Source of the DNA: Thermoplasmata archaeon | Lineage (GTDB): Archaea; Thermoplasmatota; Thermoplasmata; Thermoplasmatales; Thermoplasmataceae | Assembly: GCA_021797265.1 (NCBI GenBank) | Contig: JAJZZZ010000046.1 | Coordinates: 1-10,989, forward strand | Length of the DNA stretch: 10,989 bases | Reading direction: 5' to 3' | Shown: piece after piece, positions 6,044 through 10,989 of the stretch | Position numbering within the stretch: the stretch's first letter is position 1 | How the letters are laid out: each line of letters begins with the position of its first letter | Translations under genes and position numbers: made by a program | Notes under the pieces: generated by a model | Database searches by the model: none | What the model was told of the DNA's origin: nothing | Seen by the model: the letters and a program-made list of their open reading frames with translations, nothing else

Positions 6044-8148
6044 TTGATCACATCGAGTTTTCTGTAAAATGGTTCGTATACCTGTCCCGCTGCCTTAAGT
6101 TTAGTAATGGCCTCCAGAGCCCTTTCCTGGGTCAGGCCCTTTGAAATGGACAGTGCTATGACATCATCGATTTCCGCCTGATGCCTTTCCTTCTTGATCT
6201 CCTTAATGATATCGAACACCAGCTCAAGGTCTCCCCGCTGTTTTGAGCTTGTTCCTGAATAGAGGATGTCTATATCCACTTCCCCGTTTGTCATGGAAAC
6301 GTCCTTGAGATAGTAGTCAACCACTTTCTTTGCAAGCATAGCATCTTCCGCGGTCACTATGGGTGAAAGCCTAGCCTTTGCCGCAGCTTCTGCCAGCCTT
6401 ATTGTTGATTCAAGCTGCCTGGCGGTTATCGGGATGGAATCTGCACTGCTGTTTCTGGTTTTGACATATTCGTCCTTAAGAAGGCCAATGGCATCATCAG
6501 AAAGCCTGGGGAAAATCCTGGTTCTCGCGTATGATACGTATTTTCTGATAGTTTCCTTGTCTATGGGCGGAGAAAAGTCCTCTTCCTCGGGAATATCGAA
6601 GTCAAGGATTTCATTGAGCTCAAGGCTCCTGTAAATCTCACCGACCCTGTGGGCTTTCAGCACATGCTCTGCGAGCCTTTCATCGTTGCTTCTTTCCGGC
6701 TTGTCTATAATCTTGAAAATTACATCGAATCTTGAGAGCAATGGCGGCGGGAAATCTATCTGGTCAACTATGCTTCTGTTCTGGTCGTATCTTCCGAACT
6801 TTGGGTTTGCCGCCCCAAGTATGGAACATCTTGATTTGAGTGTAGCCATAATTCCTGCTTTTGACACAGTGATGGTTTGCTGCTCCATGGCCTCATGCAT
6901 TGCAGCAGTATCCTTCTCATCCATCTTGTCTAATTCATCTATTGCAGCAAATCCATTGTCAGCCAGCACCAGTGCACCTGCTTCAAGGGTCCATCTGCCT
7001 TCCCCAAAATCGTCTCTTACGGCGGCAGCGGTGAGACCTGCAGCACTGGATCCACGACCGAAAGCAAATACCCCACGGGGAGAAATTTCAGTCATGTACT
7101 TCAACAACTGGGATTTTGCAGTACCCGGGTCACCAACCATGAGAATATGGATATCTCCCCTCATTGAGGTGCCATCCTTCATAAATTTCCTTACTCCTCC
7201 AAACATCTGGAGGACCAGGGCAGTTTTGATCATCTCCATGCCATAGATGGTGGGTGCAATTGATGAAGCGAGGCGGTCAATAATTTTTGGCTCTCTGGAA
7301 AGTTTCATTATCTCCTGCTCATCTTCTGTTGAGATATTCACCTCCTCCAGTTCTTTTGACTTCTTGTAATTCACGGCATAGAAGTAGATGTCATATTCTG
7401 TAAGCATGATATTTCCAGAGCGTTTCTGTTCAGCTCTCAGGATACCATCCACTGTTACACGGTCTCCGGGAAAGAGTCTGCCAGTAACGTCATCTTCCAT
7501 GATTACGCTGATTCTCTGGGGCTGTGAACCTCCCTGCAGGGTCTCAGGATTCTCCTGCAGTTCGACTTTCTGGATATCGACAAATTCTGACAGGTCAGGA
7601 TTCAGTTTAAACTTGACTTTCTGGTGGTCTATCCCACTTTCCAGGTCATTGCTGCATTTCTGGGGTTCATCCAATTTCCCCCTTTCCTGGTCAACATAGG
7701 TTAACTCGCCACACACACTGCACACAAATGCAGCTTTTTGCAGTCTCGGGAGAACTTCGGTATTCTTCCTTATGATTCCAGTAATGCTCAAGAGTTTCCC
7801 GATGTCCGGGCTCCTCAGCTGCCTGATTTCTTTCCTGAAATTGGGGTCCTCACTCACACCGTAAAGCCTGATGTTGATCCTGGAAACCTGCACCCTTTCG
7901 GGTCTTACTAGTTCCCGAAGGACTTCTTCCCCAAGTGTGAAGTACAGTTCAGGCTTTTCAGCTATTCCCTGGTCAAAGCCCGTGATCCTGCCAAATTCTG
8001 ATATATCTTTAAAATTAATGTAGATTGATTTCTCTTCTGGATAAATGGTGCTAAGCCGGTTTATTTTGTCCATGTAACCGTATTCAGAAAAGATCCTCAG
8101 CCAACCTTCCCTGATTTTCTGCGGATCTTCAAGAAGAGAACCAATCAT
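6040..8148 (-). CDS. mcm: Replicative DNA helicase MCM
   Basis: The archaeal MCM hexamer unwinds DNA 3' to 5' at the replication fork and partners with GINS and Cdc45/RecJ-like proteins. At 702 residues it is full length. The N-terminal domain (about 1-265) carries a zinc-finger region with C143, C146 and C165, but the fourth position of the usual CxxC...CxxC is Asp168. The AAA+ core has Walker A GDPGTAKS (339-346), the helix-2 insert region (about 356-376), Walker B LADNGFAAIDELDKM (395-409), the pre-sensor hairpin around 428-440, sensor 1 at GAANP (446-450), the arginine finger SRFD (472-475) and sensor 2 ITARQLES (574-581). A winged-helix domain ends the protein (about 640-702). No intein is inserted at the Walker A site. 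The ATG at 8148 has no Shine-Dalgarno sequence and lies a few bases from the predicted transcription start. Confidence 0.97.
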   Translation of the reverse strand: MIGSLLEDPQKIREGWLRIFSEYGYMDKINRLSTIYPEEKSIYINFKDISEFGRITGFDQGIAEKPELYFTLGEEVLRELVRPERVQVSRINIRLYGVSEDPNFRKEIRQLRSPDIGKLLSITGIIRKNTEVLPRLQKAAFVCSVCGELTYVDQERGKLDEPQKCSNDLESGIDHQKVKFKLNPDLSEFVDIQKVELQENPETLQGGSQPQRISVIMEDDVTGRLFPGDRVTVDGILRAEQKRSGNIMLTEYDIYFYAVNYKKSKELEEVNISTEDEQEIMKLSREPKIIDRLASSIAPTIYGMEMIKTALVLQMFGGVRKFMKDGTSMRGDIHILMVGDPGTAKSQLLKYMTEISPRGVFAFGRGSSAAGLTAAAVRDDFGEGRWTLEAGALVLADNGFAAIDELDKMDEKDTAAMHEAMEQQTITVSKAGIMATLKSRCSILGAANPKFGRYDQNRSIVDQIDFPPPLLSRFDVIFKIIDKPERSNDERLAEHVLKAHRVGEIYRSLELNEILDFDIPEEEDFSPPIDKETIRKYVSYARTRIFPRLSDDAIGLLKDEYVKTRNSSADSIPITARQLESTIRLAEAAAKARLSPIVTAEDAMLAKKVVDYYLKDVSMTNGEVDIDILYSGTSSKQRGDLELVFDIIKEIKKERHQAEIDDVIALSISKGLTQERALEAITKLKAAGQVYEPFYRKLDVIK

Positions 8149-8171
8149 TGTCTTAACCCATGAACACAGCC

Positions 8172-8185
8172 ATTAAAATAAATTT
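8172..8185 (-). promoter_or_regulatory. Promoter (TATA box) of the mcm operon
   Basis: On the minus strand the AT-rich stretch AAATTTATTTTAAT is centred about 30 bases before the mcm ATG. An archaeal initiation about 26 bases downstream of the box would fall near 8152, leaving a leader of only a few bases. This fits the lack of a Shine-Dalgarno sequence before mcm. Confidence 0.5.
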
Positions 8186-8214
8186 GTCAAAACTTTAGCT
8201 ATTGTACCAGAACA

Positions 8215-8232
8215 CATGGTTTCGAACCCATG
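8215..8232. repeat. 18-bp near-palindrome between mcm and tRNA-Thr
   Basis: The plus strand reads CATGGTTTCGAACCCATG, symmetric about TTCGAA with one mismatched pair. It lies upstream of the mcm TATA box and about 65 bases before the tRNA-Thr TATA box. It could be a protein-binding site serving either promoter. The TTCGAA core recalls a tRNA T-loop, but the surrounding bases do not fold into a tRNA. Confidence 0.4.
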
Positions 8233-8276
8233 ATACACAGCACAATGTATAGTGGAACAGAATCTGAATTATCCGT

Positions 8277-8295
8277 CAAGGGTAGTTTTACCTTG
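8277..8295. repeat. Short imperfect hairpin upstream of the tRNA promoter
   Basis: CAAGGGTA (8277-8284) and TACCTTG (8289-8295) can pair over seven bases with one bulged G around a four-base loop. It ends directly before the A-rich promoter of tRNA-Thr. Its role is unknown and it may be chance. Confidence 0.25.
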
Positions 8296-8297
8296 CT

Positions 8298-8311
8298 AAA
8301 AAAATTATATA
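8298..8311 (+). promoter_or_regulatory. Promoter of tRNA-Thr (BRE-like A run plus TATA box)
   Basis: Seven A residues followed by TTATATA end 25 bases before the first base of the mature tRNA. The box centre is about 28 bases from position 8336, which places transcription start a base or two before the tRNA 5' end, as expected for archaeal tRNA genes. Confidence 0.7.
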
Positions 8312-8335
8312 GCCTTGGAAACATCTCGTACGGCT

Positions 8336-8409
8336 GCCGTCGTAGCTCAGCCTGGTAGAGCGTGTGCTTGGTAAGCACAAGGTCGCGGGATCGAATCCCG
8401 TCGGCGGCT
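8336..8409 (+). tRNA. tRNA-Thr, anticodon GGT
   Basis: The sequence folds into a complete cloverleaf. The acceptor stem GCCGTCG (8336-8342) pairs with CGGCGGC (8402-8408) with one G-T pair. The D arm is GCTC/GAGC (8345-8348, 8358-8361). The anticodon stem TGTGC/GCACA encloses the loop TTGGTAA (8368-8374), with anticodon GGT at 8370-8372, which reads ACC and ACT threonine codons. The T arm GCGGG/CCCGT (one G-T pair) encloses ATCGAAT. The discriminator base at 8409 is T, as is usual for archaeal tRNA-Thr. CCA is not encoded and there is no intron. It has its own promoter and stands alone between minus-strand genes. Confidence 0.96.
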
Positions 8410-8665
8410 TTCTATCCCCTCAAGTAATTAATTGCTTTCTGTGGTGAAATGATAACGTTACAGATCTACACGAGGGAGTTACATATTGATCATTTTACCG
8501 GGGGGGGACCTCATCAATAATTTTGCCTGAGTCCTCAACTTTTACACTCCTGATAAGCAAGAACAACAGTGGACGAAGTGCCTTGAATAATCTTATTCAG
8601 AACAATGAAACAACATTGTCGGAGATGGGTTGAGGGATACTTTGAGATTTGCGGATTGCGGCATT
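8410..8665. other. Non-coding stretch between tRNA-Thr and the ROK kinase gene
   Basis: These 256 bases hold no convincing coding frame. They are the shared downstream region of the plus-strand tRNA and the minus-strand kinase gene. They contain an eight-G run at 8500-8507 and two adjacent inverted repeats at 8584-8619. No clear poly-T terminator is seen on either strand. Confidence 0.6.
8584..8619. repeat. Two adjacent inverted repeats downstream of the ROK kinase gene
   Basis: TGAATAA (8584-8590) and TTATTCA (8593-8599) are perfect 7-bp arms separated by two bases. Two bases further on, ACAATG (8602-8607) and CATTGT (8614-8619) are perfect 6-bp arms around a six-base spacer. They begin 47 bases after the ROK stop on the minus strand. 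They could mark a 3' end or processing signal for the convergent transcripts, or bind a protein. Confidence 0.4.
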
Positions 8666-9628
8666 TCACTCAGCTGTGATGACCTGGGCTTGACGGTATA
8701 ATGGAAGTGCAATTGTGCTCAGATCGTGGCCATTCTTCAATCCCCTTATGATCTTCACTGGCCTCTGCATGGATTTGAACTCCTCCTGCACAGCCACCCT
8801 TAAAGGTTTGAAAAGTTCATCGCCTGCATTTGCTATGCCGCCTCCAATGATAACTGCTTCGGGATCGAATATGTCTATTATGTTCACGATTCCAACTGCA
8901 AGGTAGTATATGGTTTCTTCAATAATGAGCTGGGATAGCATGTCTCCTTTATTCTTGAATTCAAAAACTTTCTTGGCATCTATGTCCGGAGGCCTGATCT
9001 TGGAGTAGAGTTCTGACTCTTTCACGGCAGTTACGTTCTCTGCGACCCTCCTTGCAATTCCCCTCCCACTTGCCACTGCTTCGAGGCATCCCCGCCTTCC
9101 GCAGCCACAGACGGGCCCATTTGACATGACAACCATGTGCCCCATTTCGCCAGCCATCCCGTGGGCTCCGCGGTAAAGCTTTCCTCCTATGAAGGCACCT
9201 CCACCGATCCCTGTGCTCAGTGTGAGGTAGACAAAATTATCATAATTCTTTCCGCTTCCAAATATCCTCTCGGCTATGGTTGCTGCAGTCGCATCATTTT
9301 CGAGAAAGACCTTAGCCTTGAATTCCTGCTCCAGAAATTTGCTTATGGCGAAGTTCTTCAAGCCAAGAATATTGGGGGAGGTAAGGACCTCTCCCTTTTC
9401 AGAGTCAACAAGGCCTGCGAAAATTACACCTATTGCATCCGGCCTTTTTAATTTAAATTTGTCAAGAAGCGAGTGGCCCATATTTATAAGGTCCTCAGCC
9501 AGTTTCTTTCTTCCCAGATGCCGTACTGTTGGCTTTCTCTGTGAACCTAATATGTTGCCGGAATCATCTCCAAGAACCGCGGAAATTTTTGTTCCCCCGA
9601 CATCAAAACCGAGGATATATTTGGGCAT
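8666..9628 (-). CDS. ROK-family sugar kinase (glucokinase-like)
   Basis: This is a ROK-family ATP-dependent sugar kinase, most likely phosphorylating glucose or a related hexose in the cytoplasm. From the ATG at 9628 it has 320 residues, the family norm. Visible are the phosphate-1 loop DVGGTK (9-14), the catalytic base D112 in ENDA (110-113), the STGIGGG loop (138-144), the sugar-contacting EMGHM (161-165), and the ROK zinc site made of H164 with CGCGRRGCLE (174-183; C174, C176, C181). IIGGGIANAG (260-269) closes the nucleotide site. The start at MPKYILGFDVGG is favoured over an in-frame upstream ATG at 9673 because a TATA box lies about 27 bases before it. No regulatory helix-turn-helix precedes the kinase domain, so it is an enzyme rather than a ROK repressor. 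The sugar cannot be fixed from sequence; N-acetyl sugars are an alternative. Confidence 0.9.
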   Translation of the reverse strand: MPKYILGFDVGGTKISAVLGDDSGNILGSQRKPTVRHLGRKKLAEDLINMGHSLLDKFKLKRPDAIGVIFAGLVDSEKGEVLTSPNILGLKNFAISKFLEQEFKAKVFLENDATAATIAERIFGSGKNYDNFVYLTLSTGIGGGAFIGGKLYRGAHGMAGEMGHMVVMSNGPVCGCGRRGCLEAVASGRGIARRVAENVTAVKESELYSKIRPPDIDAKKVFEFKNKGDMLSQLIIEETIYYLAVGIVNIIDIFDPEAVIIGGGIANAGDELFKPLRVAVQEEFKSMQRPVKIIRGLKNGHDLSTIALPLYRQAQVITAE

Positions 9629-9650
9629 GCAGTACTTGATTTTGAGAAAA

Positions 9651-9660
9651 GATATAAAAG
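9651..9660 (-). promoter_or_regulatory. Promoter (TATA box) of the ROK kinase gene
   Basis: The minus strand reads CTTTTATATC, centred about 27 bases before the ATG at 9628, so the transcript is probably leaderless. A 10-bp perfect palindrome CATTGCAATG at 9666-9675 lies immediately upstream, over the expected BRE position or just beyond it, and may be a binding site for a regulator. Confidence 0.6.
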
Positions 9661-9722
9661 ATGTCCATTGCAATGAATTTATGTGATGGCAAAAATAGAA
9701 CCATATGAGTTTCTTTCCTGGA

Positions 9723-10989
9723 TCACTGTTTCTTCACTACAAGTACCAGGTCTTCCCTTCCCACCACGGTTACTTTTGCGTTAGAGTCCACTAAGCTGCC
9801 ATCTTCTGTCCTGGCACGCCACTGTATCCCTTCAACAGATACTGTACCCATTGGATTGATGGCTTTCCTTACTACAGCTGTCTTCCCAATCAGTGACTCA
9901 GAGCCTGTGAATTTCTTAGCCCTGAATGAAATAGCTATCCTTCTTACCAATAAGCCAACAACAACTGCTATAACGGCTATCAGGACCGCTGCAACGATAT
10001 CTCCCGTACCAAAGGGCGATGGCGAATATCCGGGATTACTAGAGAGGTATGGGGATGCCAGCATGAACGTTCCGATTAGGGTAACGATGACACCACTTAT
10101 CAATGCTACCCCATGGCCGGTTTTCGCCTCCAGGAAAATGAATATTGCACCCATCATTACCAGAATTAACCCAACGAGGGAGGCACTGACGATTTCTGCA
10201 CCAAGAAGCCCCAGTGCTATGAGTGCAATGCCAACAATTGTAAGGACAGCGGTGCCATGATATATGTCTGCCAGAATGGCTATGGACCCCACCAGTATGA
10301 AAAGGCCATCAACAGTGGTATTACTCAGGAAACTCAGGAAATTGTCATAATAACCGGGGTTTTGCGTAATGACATTGTAGCCGCTCAGATTCATCTTTGC
10401 AAGGAAGGTGGTGAGGTTAGATGCATAACCATTGACGAGGCCATTGGAAATTGCCTGCATTCCAGTATATGCAGTGTCTTGGGACACCATTATTTCAGCA
10501 GCAGTCACATTATGGTGGTTTTCCTGAGCAATTGCCCCCATGTAGGAGATGAAGTAATTTTCAGTGTGGTTCTGCTCGAGAGAAGTGCCACCCACAACTA
10601 TTGGGGTTGAAGGCCCGATAACAGTGCTATTTCCCATATATACCGCGGTGGAGGCAAGGGCTATATAAGATCCGGCGGAAGCGGCTCCACCATATGAGGG
10701 CACGTACGTGTAAACGGGAACCCCCAAACTCTGGGTTGCGTTGATCGCATTGATGATATACAGCATATTCTGGAGGATCCCTCCAGGGGTGTTCATGTCA
10801 ATAACCACTGCGACAGTGTTGTTCTTGTTGACACCCGCCAAGGCGCTGGATATGAAATGTGATGAACCGGGATCTATTTCCTCATGGAGGTTAAGTACGA
10901 GAACATTCTGGCTGGTGGTGGCTGAGCTGCTTGACAAATTTAAATTGAAAAGGCCGGATGCAATAGGTGTAATTTTCGCAGGCCTTGTT
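9723..10989 (-). CDS. Membrane ClpP-class protease / NfeD protein (5' end outside the window)
   Basis: This belongs to the long NfeD family (PH1510-type membrane ClpP-class serine protease fused to an NfeD domain), linked in other archaea to cleavage of stomatin partners. The frame is open to the window edge, so the TTG at 10937 is not a convincing start; the signal peptide is probably beyond 10989. Numbering from that TTG: an external ClpP-fold domain (to about 208) with MNTPGG (48-53) and GGAASAG (83-89) containing the candidate nucleophile S87; five hydrophobic segments at about 211-226, 229-248, 252-269, 276-295 and 312-331; and a C-terminal NfeD OB-fold domain (about 345-404). The catalytic Lys expected just before the NYF motif is replaced by His124, and residues 39-180 hold no lysine. 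Eight N-glycosylation sequons fall only in the external domain. No stomatin gene is in the window. Confidence 0.88.
   Translation of the reverse strand, partial: TRPAKITPIASGLFNLNLSSSSATTSQNVLVLNLHEEIDPGSSHFISSALAGVNKNNTVAVVIDMNTPGGILQNMLYIINAINATQSLGVPVYTYVPSYGGAASAGSYIALASTAVYMGNSTVIGPSTPIVVGGTSLEQNHTENYFISYMGAIAQENHHNVTAAEIMVSQDTAYTGMQAISNGLVNGYASNLTTFLAKMNLSGYNVITQNPGYYDNFLSFLSNTTVDGLFILVGSIAILADIYHGTAVLTIVGIALIALGLLGAEIVSASLVGLILVMMGAIFIFLEAKTGHGVALISGVIVTLIGTFMLASPYLSSNPGYSPSPFGTGDIVAAVLIAVIAVVVGLLVRRIAISFRAKKFTGSESLIGKTAVVRKAINPMGTVSVEGIQWRARTEDGSLVDSNAKVTVVGREDLVLVVKKQ

Noticed and set aside
6686..7246. Plus-strand frame of 186 residues
   Set aside because: It is antisense to the highly conserved MCM AAA+ core, and its low-complexity Ser/Ala/Pro content is typical of a mirror frame.
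8211..8250. Possible tRNA fragment around TTCGAA on the minus strand
   Set aside because: The T-arm stem does not pair with a standard seven-base loop, and no acceptor, D or anticodon arm can be drawn.
10935..10937. TTG start of the NfeD protein
   Set aside because: The frame continues upstream to the window edge, no ribosome site precedes the TTG, and the family needs a signal peptide or membrane anchor before this point.

Overview
The window looks archaeal, most likely from the Thermoplasmatales or a close relative. The reasons are a full-length archaeal MCM helicase, a DUF424 protein, a TrpB2-type tryptophan synthase beta chain beside TrpA, a tRNA gene without an encoded CCA, and TATA-like boxes placed so close to start codons that the first genes of the transcripts look leaderless. 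The order-level assignment is inference from protein flavour and gene order. No mobile element, CRISPR array or integration scar was seen.

Nearly all genes lie on the minus strand. From right to left: (1) 9723-10989, a ClpP-class/NfeD membrane protein cut by the window edge; (2) 8666-9628, a ROK-family sugar kinase with its own TATA box; (3) 8410-8665, a non-coding stretch with two adjacent hairpins and a run of eight G; (4) 8336-8409, tRNA-Thr(GGT) on the plus strand; (5) 8148 down to 5044, an apparent operon mcm - DUF424 gene - UbiE/MenG-type methyltransferase; (6) 4834-5034, a small plus-strand ORF of unknown function between two minus-strand units; (7) 4737 down to 9 and beyond, a compact tryptophan operon trpB-trpA-trpD-trpF-trpE, with the first three codons of a further gene (perhaps trpG) at the left edge. 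trpC and the body of trpG are not in the window.

The trp genes carry anthranilate through to tryptophan: TrpE (with an unseen TrpG) makes anthranilate, TrpD adds phosphoribose, TrpF isomerises the product, TrpC (not seen) makes indole-glycerol phosphate, and TrpA/TrpB finish the synthesis. Adjacent genes overlap or lie within 7 bases of each other. The internal genes have strong Shine-Dalgarno sequences 9-10 bases before the start, which allows starts to be reassigned: GTG for trpD, TTG for trpA and, most notably, CTG for trpE.

The observations most worth a second look are the CTG start of trpE behind an 11-base perfect Shine-Dalgarno match, a palindrome over the trp promoter, replacement of the catalytic lysine in the ClpP/NfeD protein together with eight N-glycosylation sequons limited to its external domain, and an apparent Asp-to-Glu change at the TrpF active site. 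I did not find a convincing new multi-gene system; this is mainly core metabolism and replication.
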